Below, piece after piece: positions 27,782 through 36,935 of a stretch of 64,000 nucleotides of DNA; positions within the stretch are counted from its first letter, which is position 1; each line of letters begins with the position of its first letter. Location: positions 1,426,001 to 1,490,000 of the forward strand of contig NZ_CP102294.1 of NCBI RefSeq assembly GCF_025144665.1, given 5' to 3'. Source of the DNA: Alistipes ihumii AP11 (GTDB taxonomy: Bacteria > Bacteroidota > Bacteroidia > Bacteroidales > Rikenellaceae). Below the pieces are notes generated by a model. The model saw nothing but the letters and a program-made list of their open reading frames with translations, did no database searches and had not been told where the DNA came from. The translations under genes and the position numbers were made by a program.

Positions 27782-27964
27782 CTATTTTACTTCTTCGATC
27801 CGGACCAGGTGCTTCACCTTCTCGACCATACCCAATATGATCGCCGAATCGTCGTGCTCGACGGTCTGATTGATCTTGCGGAGCCCCAGCGCGTCGAGGT
27901 TCTTCTTCTGAAGAGCCGACGAGCCGATCCGACTCTTGATCTGCGTTATTTTCAATTTAGCCAT
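27782..27964 (-). CDS. rpmD: 50S ribosomal protein L30
   Basis: A 60-residue large-subunit protein with the usual pattern ITQIKSRIGSSALQKKNLDALGLRKINQTV. It lies between rpsE and rplO, 12 bp after rpsE. Confidence 0.97.
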   Translation of the reverse strand: MAKLKITQIKSRIGSSALQKKNLDALGLRKINQTVEHDDSAIILGMVEKVKHLVRIEEVK

Positions 27965-27976
27965 TTCTTTGCCGAA

Positions 27977-28495
27977 TTATCCGTTGAACACTGTATCGAG
28001 CGAAACGCCTCTCACCTGAGCCACGCTGCGGGCGTCGCGCAGCTCGAGCAGAGCGGCGACGGTAGCCTTCACGAGGTTGTGCGGATTCGAGGAGCCCTTG
28101 CTCTTGGCGAGCACGTTGCGGATGCCCACGCTTTCGAGCACGGCACGCATGGCGCCGCCGGCGATAACGCCGGTACCGGGAGCGGCCGGGCGGATCATCA
28201 CCAAGGAACCGCTGTAACGAGCCTCTTGCTTGTGAGGGATCGTGCCTTTGAGCACCGGAATCTTCACGAGGTTCTTCTTGGCATCCTCCACGCCCTTGGC
28301 GATGGCCGAGGTCACTTCGCTGGCCTTGCCCAGACCGTAGCCCACGACGCCGTTCTCGTTACCGACCACGACGATCGCCGAAAAACTGAACGTACGGCCA
28401 CCCTTGGTCACCTTCGTCACGCGCTGGATGCTGACGAGCCGGTCCTTCAATTCCAGATCGCTCGTTCTTACCTTCTTTATGTTGGTGTTTGACAT
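27977..28495 (-). CDS. rpsE: 30S ribosomal protein S5
   Basis: A 172-residue small-subunit protein involved in decoding accuracy and mRNA entry. The N-terminal double-stranded RNA-binding fold has [21 protein letters not shown]; the C-terminal half has [28 protein letters not shown]. It follows rplR after 5 bp. Confidence 0.98.
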   Translation of the reverse strand: MSNTNIKKVRTSDLELKDRLVSIQRVTKVTKGGRTFSFSAIVVVGNENGVVGYGLGKASEVTSAIAKGVEDAKKNLVKIPVLKGTIPHKQEARYSGSLVMIRPAAPGTGVIAGGAMRAVLESVGIRNVLAKSKGSSNPHNLVKATVAALLELRDARSVAQVRGVSLDTVFNG

Positions 28496-28500
28496 ATCGC

Positions 28501-28863
28501 TTAGAATTTAAGACCACCCTCTCTGGCGGCATCTGCTAACATTTTAACTCTACCGTGGTACAAGTATCCGTTGCGGTCGAAAGCCACTTCGGCGATACCC
28601 TTCTGCGCGCAGCGCTCGGCGGCCAGCTTGCCGACCAGTGCGGCGATCTGGCTCTTGGTGAGGCCTGCGGCCTTTTCGGCCACTTCCTTGTCGAGCGACG
28701 AGGCTGCTGCCAACGTAACACCGCGAAGGTCGTCGATAAGCTGTACTGAAATCTGCTTGTTACTTCTGAACACAGACATGCGAGGCTTCTCGGCGGTTCC
28801 GCTCACGATCTTGCGGATACGCATCTTGATTCTCGCTCTTCTTTCTACCTTAGTCAATGACAT
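28501..28863 (-). CDS. rplR: 50S ribosomal protein L18
   Basis: A 5S rRNA-binding protein of the large subunit, 120 residues. Typical parts are [31 protein letters not shown] and the end [24 protein letters not shown]. Confidence 0.98.
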   Translation of the reverse strand: MSLTKVERRARIKMRIRKIVSGTAEKPRMSVFRSNKQISVQLIDDLRGVTLAAASSLDKEVAEKAAGLTKSQIAALVGKLAAERCAQKGIAEVAFDRNGYLYHGRVKMLADAAREGGLKF

Positions 28864-28878
28864 AATTCTACGATTTTA

Positions 28879-29436
28879 CTATTTAGCATTAGCAGACTTG
28901 CCAGCCTTGCGGCGAAGCTGTTCGCCCACGAACTTGATACCTTTGCCCTTGTAAGGCTCGGGCTTGCGCAGCGAGCGGATCTTGGCAGCGACCTGACCGA
29001 TCAGCTGCTTGTCGATGCTCTTGAGGGTGACGATCGGGTTTCCTTTCTTCTCGGTTACGGCCTCGACCTTGATCTCGGGAGGAAGCTGTACGAAAATATC
29101 GTGGGAATAGCCCAAGGAGAGCTCCAGAATCTGTCCCTTGGCCTCGGCCTTGAAACCGACGCCGACGAGTTCCTGCTTGATTTCGTATCCTTTCGATACG
29201 CCCACGACCATATTGTGAATCAGGGCGCGATACAGCCCGTGCATCGAGCGATGGCGGGGCTGGTCGGTCGGGCGGGTTACGGTCAGTTGATTTCCCTCTA
29301 CGGTCACGGTAATATCCGAGTCAACCTTTTGGCTGAGCTGTCCCAGAGGTCCTTTCACGCTTACCACGTTCCCGGGGCCGACGGTAACCGTCACCCCGGC
29401 GGGCAGGTCTACAGGTAATTTTCCAATTCTTGACAT
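28879..29436 (-). CDS. rplF: 50S ribosomal protein L6
   Basis: A two-domain large-subunit protein near the factor-binding site, 185 residues. It starts MSRIGKLPVDLPAGVTV and ends with the L6 signature PEPYKGKGIKFVGEQLRRKAGK. The start at 29436 gives the family N-terminus; the frame upstream is unsupported. Confidence 0.97.
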   Translation of the reverse strand: MSRIGKLPVDLPAGVTVTVGPGNVVSVKGPLGQLSQKVDSDITVTVEGNQLTVTRPTDQPRHRSMHGLYRALIHNMVVGVSKGYEIKQELVGVGFKAEAKGQILELSLGYSHDIFVQLPPEIKVEAVTEKKGNPIVTLKSIDKQLIGQVAAKIRSLRKPEPYKGKGIKFVGEQLRRKAGKSANAK

Positions 29437-29541
29437 TGCTGCAATTTTAATGTTTTGATTACTGGTCTTTCGGCCGGGAGCCTCCCGATCGGGAACGGCC
29501 CGCGGCATACAGACGCCGGTTGCTGCGGTTACGTCCCGCGA

Positions 29542-29940
29542 TTAATAGACGTAGCAGAGCACCTCGCCGCCCACGTTCTCCTGACGCGCCTTCTTGTCGG
29601 TCATGATACCCTTGGAGGTCGATACGATCGCGATGCCCAGGCCGTTCAGCACGCGGGGCATGTCCGCAGCGCTCGCGTAGCGGCGCAGACCCGGACGGCT
29701 TACCCGCTTGAGGCCCTTGATCGCATTGGTTTTCGTCTCCGGATGGTACTTCAGAGCGATTTTGATGATCGGGTGTCCCTTGGAGTCCGCCTCGAACTTG
29801 TAGGCCAGGATATAGCCCTGTTCGAACAGAATCTTCGTGATCGCCTGTTTCATCTTCGAGCCGGGAGCTTCAACCACCTTGTGGTTGGCTTTCACCGCGT
29901 TTCTGACTCGCGTCAGAAAATCCGCAATAGGATCAGTCAT
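29542..29940 (-). CDS. rpsH: 30S ribosomal protein S8
   Basis: A 16S rRNA-binding protein, 132 residues, and in E. coli the repressor of the spc operon. It starts [20 protein letters not shown] and ends with [33 protein letters not shown]. The 124-bp AT-rich gap just upstream holds nested inverted repeats and would be a natural place for control. Confidence 0.97.
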   Translation of the reverse strand: MTDPIADFLTRVRNAVKANHKVVEAPGSKMKQAITKILFEQGYILAYKFEADSKGHPIIKIALKYHPETKTNAIKGLKRVSRPGLRRYASAADMPRVLNGLGIAIVSTSKGIMTDKKARQENVGGEVLCYVY

Positions 29941-29982
29941 GTTTGAATGTTTGAAGTGAAAAGTTCTGAAAAATGCAATATA

Positions 29983-30050
29983 CAAATTAAAAATCAGGCG
30001 TTAAAGATACGAATAATATTCGTAAGTTTCACATCCCAATTTTTAATTTG
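29983..30050. repeat. Nested AT-rich inverted repeats between rpsN and rpsH
   Basis: Perfect 12-bp arms CAAATTAAAAAT (29983-29994) and ATTTTTAATTTG (30039-30050) enclose 44 bp, inside which TACGAAT (30008-30014) and ATTCGTA (30018-30024) form a second, 7-bp stem. The gap is strikingly AT-rich against GC-rich neighbours. A near -7 box TATCTTTA on the minus strand is inside. Confidence 0.8.
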
Positions 30051-30064
30051 CATTTGCAGCGTAT

Positions 30065-30334
30065 CTACCAGCTCGCCTTCTTCACGCCCGGGATCAGCCC
30101 CTTGGAAGCCATCTCGCGGAACTGAATACGGCTGATGCCGAACAGTCTCATGTAGCCTTTGGGCCGACCGGTGATCTTGCAGCGGTTGTGCAAGCGCACG
30201 GGGTTGGAGTTGCGCGGCAGCTTCGCGAGTCCTTCCTGGTCTCCCGCTTCCTTCAGCGCGGCGCGCTTAGCGGCATATCGCTCGACCAGCTTGAGGCGCT
30301 TTACCTCGCGGGCCTTCATTGATTCCTTTGCCAT
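30065..30334 (-). CDS. rpsN: 30S ribosomal protein S14
   Basis: A small-subunit head protein, 89 residues, of the zinc-independent type: the CxxC pairs of zinc-type S14 are absent. The family end is clear ([33 protein letters not shown]). It starts 6 bp after rplE. Confidence 0.98.
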   Translation of the reverse strand: MAKESMKAREVKRLKLVERYAAKRAALKEAGDQEGLAKLPRNSNPVRLHNRCKITGRPKGYMRLFGISRIQFREMASKGLIPGVKKASW

Positions 30335-30340
30335 ATCGCC

Positions 30341-30898
30341 TTAGTTCTTTTTAATGTTCTTGAATGGGAGGCCGAACTCCTTGAGCAGCGCGTATGCCTC
30401 CTCGTCGTTGGCCGCCGTCGTTACGAACGTGATCTCCATGCCCAGAATCTTCGTGATCTTGTCGATGTCGATTTCCGGGAAGATGATCTGCTCGGCGACG
30501 CCGAGCGTGTAGTTGCCCTGACCGTCGAACTTGTCGTTGATACCCTTGAAGTCGCGGATACGGGGCAGAGCCACCGCCACGAGCCTTTCGAGGAACTCAT
30601 ACATCTTGTTGTGACGCAGCGTCACGCGCGCGCCGATAGGCATGCCCTTGCGCAGCTTGAAGTTCGAGATATCCTTCTTGGAACGGGTCATAACGGCTTT
30701 CTGACCGGTGATCTTCGTCAGCTCCTCGATCGCCGTCTCGATAATCTTCTTATCGCCTACGGCCTGACCGAGTCCCTGATTGATGACGATCTTCTCCAGT
30801 ACGGGGACCTGCATCACGCTGCTGTAACCGAACTGCTTGACAAGGGCGGGCACCACCTGCTCCTTGTACATTTTCTTGAGTGTGGGAACGTAAGCCAT
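30341..30898 (-). CDS. rplE: 50S ribosomal protein L5
   Basis: A 5S rRNA-binding protein that contacts P-site tRNA, 185 residues. Typical parts are [17 protein letters not shown] and [23 protein letters not shown]. Its ATG overlaps the rplX stop codon by one base, as TAATG, indicating coupled translation. Confidence 0.98.
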   Translation of the reverse strand: MAYVPTLKKMYKEQVVPALVKQFGYSSVMQVPVLEKIVINQGLGQAVGDKKIIETAIEELTKITGQKAVMTRSKKDISNFKLRKGMPIGARVTLRHNKMYEFLERLVAVALPRIRDFKGINDKFDGQGNYTLGVAEQIIFPEIDIDKITKILGMEITFVTTAANDEEAYALLKEFGLPFKNIKKN

Positions 30899-31221
30899 TA
30901 TTTCAATTCCTCCCCTGACTTTTTAGAGTAACGTACTAATTTACCGTCTGCGTTCACCCGGCGTCCGACGCGCGTCGCCTTGCCGCTCTTCGGGTCTACC
31001 GGCTGCAGGTTCGATATGTGAATCGGAGCCTCCTTCTTCACGATACCGCCTTGGGGGTTCTTGGCATTGGGCTTGGTGTGCTTGCTGACCATGTTCACGC
31101 CCTCGACGATGGCGCGCTCCTTGCCGACCAGCACTTCGAGGACCTTACCCTGCTGCCCCTTGCTCTCGCCGGCGTTCACGATCACCGTGTCCCCTTTCTT
31201 GATATGCAATTTCACTGACAT
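30898..31221 (-). CDS. rplX: 50S ribosomal protein L24
   Basis: An early assembly protein of the large subunit, 107 residues, with a KOW motif near the start ([23 protein letters not shown]). The end is extended and basic as in most bacteria. Its stop codon overlaps the rplE start. Confidence 0.97.
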   Translation of the reverse strand: MSVKLHIKKGDTVIVNAGESKGQQGKVLEVLVGKERAIVEGVNMVSKHTKPNAKNPQGGIVKKEAPIHISNLQPVDPKSGKATRVGRRVNADGKLVRYSKKSGEELK

Positions 31222-31240
31222 CTTAACATCCTTTTAAAGG

Positions 31241-31606
31241 TTACAATACTTCGGGAGCGAGGGAAATGATCTTCATGTAGGAGTCGCGCAGCTCGCGGGC
31301 CACCGGACCGAAAATACGCGTTCCCCTCATTTCGCCTTGGTTGTTCAGAAGCACGACGGCGTTGTCGTCGAAACGGATGTAGGACCCGTTGGTGCGCCTG
31401 ATCTCCTTCTTGGTGCGGACAACGACCGCCTTCGACACGGTCCCCTTCTTAATGTCTCCGGAAGGGGTCGCGCTTTTCACGGTCACCACAATCTTATCGC
31501 CGATCGTCGCGTAGCGTTTTCCTGTCCCGCCCAACACGCGGATGCAAAGGACCTCCTTCGCACCGCTGTTATCGGCGACCGTTAGTCTGCTTTCTTGCTG
31601 TATCAT
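31241..31606 (-). CDS. rplN: 50S ribosomal protein L14
   Basis: A 121-residue large-subunit protein of the intersubunit face. It starts [27 protein letters not shown] and ends [20 protein letters not shown], both diagnostic. It follows rpsQ after 2 bp. Confidence 0.98.
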   Translation of the reverse strand: MIQQESRLTVADNSGAKEVLCIRVLGGTGKRYATIGDKIVVTVKSATPSGDIKKGTVSKAVVVRTKKEIRRTNGSYIRFDDNAVVLLNNQGEMRGTRIFGPVARELRDSYMKIISLAPEVL

Positions 31607-31608
31607 GA

Positions 31609-31863
31609 CTATTTAGCTCTTTCAATGATTTCTACTAATCTCCAACGCTTCGTCTTGCTGAGCGGTCTGGTCTCGGCAATCCGCACGGTATCTCCGGGGT
31701 TGCAGGTGTTGGTCTCGTCGTGAGCCACGAACTTGGTCGTCTTGTTCACGAACTTGCCGTAGATCGGATGCTTCTCCTTGCGCTTGATCGCAACCGTGAT
31801 GGACTTGTCCATTTTATTGCTGACCACGACCCCGATTCTTTCCTTTCTGAGATTTCTTTCCAT
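31609..31863 (-). CDS. rpsQ: 30S ribosomal protein S17
   Basis: An 84-residue OB-fold protein of the small subunit. Diagnostic parts are [18 protein letters not shown] and [23 protein letters not shown]. Confidence 0.98.
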   Translation of the reverse strand: MERNLRKERIGVVVSNKMDKSITVAIKRKEKHPIYGKFVNKTTKFVAHDETNTCNPGDTVRIAETRPLSKTKRWRLVEIIERAK

Positions 31864-31868
31864 GGGTA

Positions 31869-32066
31869 CTAACTTTTTACGTTTTGCTTTTGGGCCAGGA
31901 TCGTCATCATGCGGGCGATATCCCTACGCGCCTTCTTCAATGTGGTCGGATTCTCCACCGGGGAAACGGCATGATTGAGTTTCGCCCGGAGCAGGTTGGC
32001 CTTCTCCGTTTCGATCCTTTCCGCGATTTCGGCCACGGTAAGTTCTCTTATTTCAGCAGTCTTCAT
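31869..32066 (-). CDS. rpmC: 50S ribosomal protein L29
   Basis: A 65-residue helical protein near the tunnel exit, where SRP and trigger factor dock. The pattern [29 protein letters not shown] fits L29. It lies 2 bp after rplP and 5 bp before rpsQ. Confidence 0.97.
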   Translation of the reverse strand: MKTAEIRELTVAEIAERIETEKANLLRAKLNHAVSPVENPTTLKKARRDIARMMTILAQKQNVKS

Positions 32067-32068
32067 CT

Positions 32069-32497
32069 CTAAATCGAATTTTCGGTGTAATCGCGTCTGA
32101 CAATAAACTTAGTCGTGATCGGCAGCTTCTGAGCTCCCAGACGGAGAGCCTCCTGAGCCACTGCCAAGGGCACGCCCTCGGCCTCGATCAGGATGCGGCC
32201 CGGCGTCACCGGAGCGACGAATCCTTCCGGCGAGCCCTTACCCTTACCCATACGCACTTCGGCAGGCTTCTTCGTAATGGGCTTGTCCGGGAAAATACGG
32301 ATCCATATCTGACCTTCACGCTTCATGCAACGCACGATTGCCTGACGTGCGGCTTCTATCTGGCGACCGGTTATCCAAGTAGATTCCATTGCCTTGATGC
32401 CGAACGAGCCGAAAGCGAGCTGAGCTCCGCGCTGGGCGTTGCCCTTCATGCGGCCCTTCTGCATTCTTCTGAATTTGGTTCTTTTTGGCTGTAACAT
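32069..32497 (-). CDS. rplP: 50S ribosomal protein L16
   Basis: A large-subunit protein next to the A-site tRNA and L7/L12 stalk base, 142 residues. The start [20 protein letters not shown] and the loop [16 protein letters not shown] are diagnostic. Confidence 0.98.
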   Translation of the reverse strand: MLQPKRTKFRRMQKGRMKGNAQRGAQLAFGSFGIKAMESTWITGRQIEAARQAIVRCMKREGQIWIRIFPDKPITKKPAEVRMGKGKGSPEGFVAPVTPGRILIEAEGVPLAVAQEALRLGAQKLPITTKFIVRRDYTENSI

Positions 32498-32520
32498 GAT
32501 ATTATCGCTTTAAGAAGTCC

Positions 32521-33261
32521 CTATTTGTTGTTTTTTCTCTTTTTGTCGCGGCCGCCCCGGGGCTTGTCGCCGTGATAGCCGCCCTGACCGGCGGAAGTCT
32601 GCGCGTTGACGCCCGAAATCTGGAACAGGTCGCGCTTGTTGTAGACCTCCCCGTTGCATATCCACACCTTGATGCCCAGCAGACCCACCTTCGTGAGCGC
32701 TTCGCACAGCGCGTAATCCACGTCGGCGCGGAACGTATGCAGCGGAATACGACCTTCCTTATACGTCTCGCTGCGGGCCATTTCGGCTCCGCCGACGCGG
32801 CCCGAGATCTGAATCTTGATGCCCTCGGCGCCCATGCGCATCGTCGATGCGATGGCCGTCTTGACGGCGCGGCGATACGAAATGCGGCCTTCGAGCTGGC
32901 GCGCGATGTTGTTGCCTACGATCACGGCGTCGATCTCAGGACGCTTCACTTCGAAAATGTTGATCTGCACCTCCTTGCCGGTCAGCTTGCGAAGCTCTTC
33001 CTTCAGCTTGTCGACTTCCTGACCGCCCTTGCCGATGATGATGCCGGGACGTGCCGTGGAGATCGTAACGGTCACGAGCTTCAGCGTGCGCTCGATGATG
33101 ATCTTGGAAATGCTTGCCTTGGCCAGACGGGCGCTCAGGTACTTGCGGATCTTGGCGTCCTCGACGAGCTTGCTGGAGAAGTCCTTCCCGCCGTACCAGT
33201 TGGAGTCCCAACCGCGGATGATACCCAATCGGTTTGCTATCGGATTAACTTTCTGTCCCAT
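32521..33261 (-). CDS. rpsC: 30S ribosomal protein S3
   Basis: A head protein at the mRNA entry channel, 246 residues. It starts [14 protein letters not shown], contains the type 2 KH domain with [18 protein letters not shown] and a C-terminal domain with [12 protein letters not shown]. The last 30 residues are basic and glycine-rich. Confidence 0.98.
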   Translation of the reverse strand: MGQKVNPIANRLGIIRGWDSNWYGGKDFSSKLVEDAKIRKYLSARLAKASISKIIIERTLKLVTVTISTARPGIIIGKGGQEVDKLKEELRKLTGKEVQINIFEVKRPEIDAVIVGNNIARQLEGRISYRRAVKTAIASTMRMGAEGIKIQISGRVGGAEMARSETYKEGRIPLHTFRADVDYALCEALTKVGLLGIKVWICNGEVYNKRDLFQISGVNAQTSAGQGGYHGDKPRGGRDKKRKNNK

Positions 33262-33266
33262 CTGTC

Positions 33267-33680
33267 TTATTTTTTAGCTTCTTTTACTTCCATTTTATCC
33301 ACGACGATCGTCACATGGTTCGAACGCTTGCGAATGCGGTGAGCGCGCCCCCGAGGCGCCGGCTGCACGCGCTTGAGCATCTTGCCTCCGTTCACGAAGA
33401 TTTCCTTTACGATCAGGCGGTTGTCCTCCAGACGCTCGCCCTCGTTTTTCTTCTCCCAGTTGGCGATGGCGGAGCGCAGCAGCTTCTCCAGTCGGATCGA
33501 AGCCTGCTTCTTGCTGTAGCGAAGGATACCCAGCGCCTTGTTGATTTCGACTCCCCGGATCAGGTCGGCGACAATGCGCATCTTCAGCGGAGAGGTCGGG
33601 CAGTCGTTCAGCACGGCGATCGCCTTCTGCTTCTTTTCGGCCTTCAGTTTTTCGGCTCTTATGCTTTTTCTTGCACCCAT
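33267..33680 (-). CDS. rplV: 50S ribosomal protein L22
   Basis: A tunnel-lining protein of the large subunit, 137 residues. The beta-hairpin that reaches into the tunnel is seen as [33 protein letters not shown]. It lies 5 bp before rpsC. Confidence 0.98.
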   Translation of the reverse strand: MGARKSIRAEKLKAEKKQKAIAVLNDCPTSPLKMRIVADLIRGVEINKALGILRYSKKQASIRLEKLLRSAIANWEKKNEGERLEDNRLIVKEIFVNGGKMLKRVQPAPRGRAHRIRKRSNHVTIVVDKMEVKEAKK

Positions 33681-33688
33681 TTTACCTG

Positions 33689-33958
33689 CTATTTTTTCTT
33701 ATTACCTGAGTGACCACGGAAGTTACGCGTCGGAGCGAACTCGCCCAGCTTGTGACCTACCATGTTCTCCGTTACATATACCGGGATGAACTTGTTCCCG
33801 TTGTGCACAGCGATCGTCTGTCCGACGAAGTCGGGCGAGATCATGCTGGCACGCGACCAAGTCTTGATGACAGACTTCTTGCCTCCCTCGTTCTGGGCGA
33901 TCACTCTCGCCTCCAGCTTGGGTTCGATGTATGGTCCTTTTTTTAATGATCGGCTCAT
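33689..33958 (-). CDS. rpsS: 30S ribosomal protein S19
   Basis: An 89-residue head protein. It begins [15 protein letters not shown] and ends with [21 protein letters not shown], both diagnostic of S19. Confidence 0.98.
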   Translation of the reverse strand: MSRSLKKGPYIEPKLEARVIAQNEGGKKSVIKTWSRASMISPDFVGQTIAVHNGNKFIPVYVTENMVGHKLGEFAPTRNFRGHSGNKKK

Positions 33959-33976
33959 TATGCTACTATTTTTAGA

Positions 33977-34801
33977 TTATTTTTTCCTTCTGGATACGAT
34001 GAACTTCGAAGTGGTCTTCTTCGGATCGCGGGTTTTATAGCCCTTGGCCAGAAGACCCTTGCGCGAGCGCGGGTGACCTCCCGAGGAACGTCCCTCGCCA
34101 CCGCCCATCGGGTGATCGACAGGGTTCATCGAAACGCCCCGGTTGCGCGGACGGCGTCCGAGCCAGCGCTTGCGGCCCGCCTTACCGTGCGACTCGAGGC
34201 TGTGGTCGGGATTCGACACGACGCCGATCGTAGCACGGCAGGTAACGAGCACCATGCGGGTTTCGCCCGAGGGAAGCTTGATAATAGCATATTTGCCTTC
34301 GCGGGCCAGAAGCTGCGCGTAGGTACCGGCACTGCGGGCCATCACGGCTCCCTGACCGGGGTAGAGTTCGATGTTGTGAATCACCGTACCCAGCGGAATA
34401 TCCGACAGGAACAGCGTGTTGCCCACTTCGGGAGCGGCGCCGGCGCCGGTCGAAACGACCTGACCGACCTGCAGGCCGTTCGGAGCAAGGATATAGCGCT
34501 TCTCGCCGTCGGCATAGGTAATCAAGGCGATACGGGCCGAACGGTTCGGGTCGTACTCGATGGTCTTGACCGTTCCGCTCATGTTGTCCTTATTTCGCTT
34601 GAAGTCGACGATACGGTACATTTTCTTGTGACCGCCTCCGATGTAGCGGACGGTCATCTTGCCGCTGTTGTTGCGGCCGCCCGTGCTTTTCAGAGGGGTA
34701 AGCAGCGACTTCTCAGGTGTAGACGAAGTAATATCGTCGAAGGTGCCGATCACTTTGTGACGGGTACCCGGGGTCATGGGTTTGAACTTCTTTACTGCCA
34801 T
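33977..34801 (-). CDS. rplB: 50S ribosomal protein L2
   Basis: One of the largest 23S-binding proteins, needed for subunit joining and peptidyl transfer, 274 residues. The conserved end [24 protein letters not shown] includes the histidine (DHPMGGGEG) tied to peptidyl transferase function. Confidence 0.98.
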   Translation of the reverse strand: MAVKKFKPMTPGTRHKVIGTFDDITSSTPEKSLLTPLKSTGGRNNSGKMTVRYIGGGHKKMYRIVDFKRNKDNMSGTVKTIEYDPNRSARIALITYADGEKRYILAPNGLQVGQVVSTGAGAAPEVGNTLFLSDIPLGTVIHNIELYPGQGAVMARSAGTYAQLLAREGKYAIIKLPSGETRMVLVTCRATIGVVSNPDHSLESHGKAGRKRWLGRRPRNRGVSMNPVDHPMGGGEGRSSGGHPRSRKGLLAKGYKTRDPKKTTSKFIVSRRKK

Positions 34802-34806
34802 CGCTT

Positions 34807-35097
34807 TTAGATATTACTGTAAAAATCAATCTTATCTCCGTCCTTCAGGGTGACGATCGCCTTCTTGTAGTTGTCGGCGCGTCCGACCAAGAGCCCGTGC
34901 TTGGTGTAGCGGCTCTTGAGTTTCCCCATGTAGTTGATGGTGTTCACGTCCATGACCACCACGTTGTACATTGCCTCGACGGCGCTTTTAATCTGCAGCT
35001 TGTTCGCCCTCGGATCGACGATGAAACCGTAACGGTTCAGCTTTTCGCCCTGAGCCGTCATTTTCTCGGTTAAAATTGGCTTAATTAATATGTCCAT
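34807..35097 (-). CDS. rplW: 50S ribosomal protein L23
   Basis: A tunnel-exit protein that docks trigger factor and SRP, 96 residues. It starts [13 protein letters not shown] and has the L23 pattern [24 protein letters not shown]. An 87-bp gap separates it from rplD. Confidence 0.97.
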   Translation of the reverse strand: MDILIKPILTEKMTAQGEKLNRYGFIVDPRANKLQIKSAVEAMYNVVVMDVNTINYMGKLKSRYTKHGLLVGRADNYKKAIVTLKDGDKIDFYSNI

Positions 35098-35184
35098 TGC
35101 TGTAATGCTAATTTTTATGTCCGGTTTCCGGCGCTCCCCCGGCCCTCGCGGCTTTCAGGGAGTCGGATATCCCGGCAGAAATCG

Positions 35185-35814
35185 CTACTGTCCAAACATT
35201 TGGTTGATTACGTTGACCGAGCCCTCCGACAACACGAGCTTGCCCGCGTTCATCACGTCGTAGGTGTTCAGGTTCGAGGCGAGCACGACCTTCACGTTCT
35301 GAAGGTTGCGGGCCGACAGAGCCACGTTCGGGTTCGTCTCGGGAAGCACCAGCAGAATCTTCTGGCCTTCGAGGCTCAGGTTTTTGGTGACGGCCAAGAA
35401 CTCTTTGGTTTTCGGAGCTTCCATCGAGAAGTCCTCCACCACCTTCACGGCGTCTTCCTTCGCCTTGTAGGTCAGCGCGCTCTTGCGGGCCAATTGCTTG
35501 AGCTTCTTGTTCAGCTTGAAGCTGTAGTCGCGGGGCACGGGACCGAACACGCGGCCGCCTCCCGGGAACAGCGGGGAGAGGATGCTGCCCGCACGGGCCC
35601 CGCCGGTACCCTTCTGCTTCTTCAGCTTGCGGGTCGAACCGGCCACCTCGTTACGCTGCTTCGACTTGTGCGTGCCCTGACGACGATTGGCCAGATACTG
35701 CTTCACATCGAGGTAGATCGCGTGGTTGTTGGGCTCGATACCGAAAATCTCGTCTTTCAGAACGGCCTTCTTGCCGGTCTCTTGGCCTGAAATATTGTAA
35801 ATCGCTATTTCCAT
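35185..35814 (-). CDS. rplD: 50S ribosomal protein L4
   Basis: A tunnel-lining protein, 209 residues, and the autogenous regulator of the S10 operon in E. coli. The extended loop toward the tunnel is seen as [25 protein letters not shown]. The start is 2 bp after the rplC stop codon. Confidence 0.97.
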   Translation of the reverse strand: MEIAIYNISGQETGKKAVLKDEIFGIEPNNHAIYLDVKQYLANRRQGTHKSKQRNEVAGSTRKLKKQKGTGGARAGSILSPLFPGGGRVFGPVPRDYSFKLNKKLKQLARKSALTYKAKEDAVKVVEDFSMEAPKTKEFLAVTKNLSLEGQKILLVLPETNPNVALSARNLQNVKVVLASNLNTYDVMNAGKLVLSEGSVNVINQMFGQ

Positions 35815-35816
35815 GG

Positions 35817-36434
35817 TTAGTCTTCGATGATTAAGTATGAACCTTTGGCGCCCGGAATCGAACCTTTCACCAGAAGCAGGTTGTTTTCGGGAAGTTTCTT
35901 GAGAATCCGGAGATTGAGAACCTTCACCCGATCTCCGCCGGTACGGCCCGGAAGGCGCTTGCCCTTGAACACGCGCGACGGATACGAGGACGCGCCCAGC
36001 GAACCGGGTTTGCGCTGCCGGTTATGCTGACCGTGGGTCTGGCCGCCGACGCCGCCGAAACCGTGACGTTTCACAACGCCTTGGAATCCCTTGCCCTTCG
36101 AAATCCCCGTGACGTCGACCCAGTCGTCGTCCTCGAAAATATCGACGGTAACCACGTCGCCCAGATTCAGTTCCTTTTCGAAGCTGGTGAATTCGACCAG
36201 CTTACGCTTGGGAGTGGTGTTGGCCTTCTTGAAATGGCCCATCAACGGATTGCTGGTATTCTTTTCCGAAACCTCGTCATAGGCAAGCTGCACGGCCGCG
36301 TAGCCGTCCTTCTCGGGAGTCTTCACTTGCGTAACAACACAGGGACCAGCTTCAATCACAGTGCATGGTATATTCTTACCCTCGGCACTGAAAACGGAAG
36401 TCATTCCGATTTTTTTTCCAATTAGTCCTGACAT
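35817..36434 (-). CDS. rplC: 50S ribosomal protein L3
   Basis: An early assembly protein near the peptidyl transferase centre, 205 residues. It starts [19 protein letters not shown] and contains [25 protein letters not shown], with the glutamine that is methylated in some bacteria. The start at 36434 gives the normal N-terminus; the frame continues 36 nt upstream without support. Confidence 0.97.
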   Translation of the reverse strand: MSGLIGKKIGMTSVFSAEGKNIPCTVIEAGPCVVTQVKTPEKDGYAAVQLAYDEVSEKNTSNPLMGHFKKANTTPKRKLVEFTSFEKELNLGDVVTVDIFEDDDWVDVTGISKGKGFQGVVKRHGFGGVGGQTHGQHNRQRKPGSLGASSYPSRVFKGKRLPGRTGGDRVKVLNLRILKKLPENNLLLVKGSIPGAKGSYLIIED

Positions 36435-36614
36435 TTTGTCTTGATTGTTTGATAATCGAGGAGAGTCCACTGGAAAGGCTCCGGTCGCGGACCGTATCCG
36501 GCCGCAACCGTCCTTTCAAGCCTCTACCCTTTGTTAAAAGTATGTTTGTTCGTTTCGGTCGTTCATCCGTGCTCCCGGAAACGCCCCGGACACGAGACGC
36601 TCCGGAGCCTTCCA
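36435..36614. other. Leader-like gap between rpsJ and rplC
   Basis: A 180-bp gap, the longest in this part of the run. TACTTTTA on the minus strand (one mismatch to TAnnTTTG) lies inside. It could hold an internal promoter or an L4-type control leader; nothing decisive is visible. Confidence 0.4.
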
Positions 36615-36920
36615 TCACACTTTGATCTCCACTTCCACGCCGCTGGGCAGCTCGAGCTTCATCAGGGCGTCGATCGTCTTCGGAGTCGAGCTGTAGATAT
36701 CGAGAATCCGCTTGAACGTGCACAGCTGGAACTGCTCGCGCGCTTTCTTGTTGACGAAAGTCGAGCGGTTGACGGTAAAGATCTTCTTCTGCGTGGGAAG
36801 CGGAACCGGCCCGCTGACCACTGCGCCCGTGCCCTTCACGGTCTTCACGATCTTCTCGGCCGACTTATCGACGAGGTTGTGATCGTACGATTTCAGTTTG
36901 ATTCTTATTTTTTGGCTCAT
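36615..36920 (-). CDS. rpsJ: 30S ribosomal protein S10
   Basis: A head protein that also binds NusB in antitermination (NusE), 101 residues. The pattern [22 protein letters not shown] and [17 protein letters not shown] is diagnostic. It lies 15 bp after fusA, fusing the str and S10 parts. Confidence 0.98.
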   Translation of the reverse strand: MSQKIRIKLKSYDHNLVDKSAEKIVKTVKGTGAVVSGPVPLPTQKKIFTVNRSTFVNKKAREQFQLCTFKRILDIYSSTPKTIDALMKLELPSGVEVEIKV

Positions 36921-36935
36921 AATCCTGATATTCTA

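Noticed and set aside
29983-30050. Phase-variable invertible promoter between rpsN and rpsH
   Set aside because: The inverted repeats enclose only 44 bp, far shorter than known Bacteroides invertible promoters, no recombinase is near, and switching off essential ribosomal genes is implausible.
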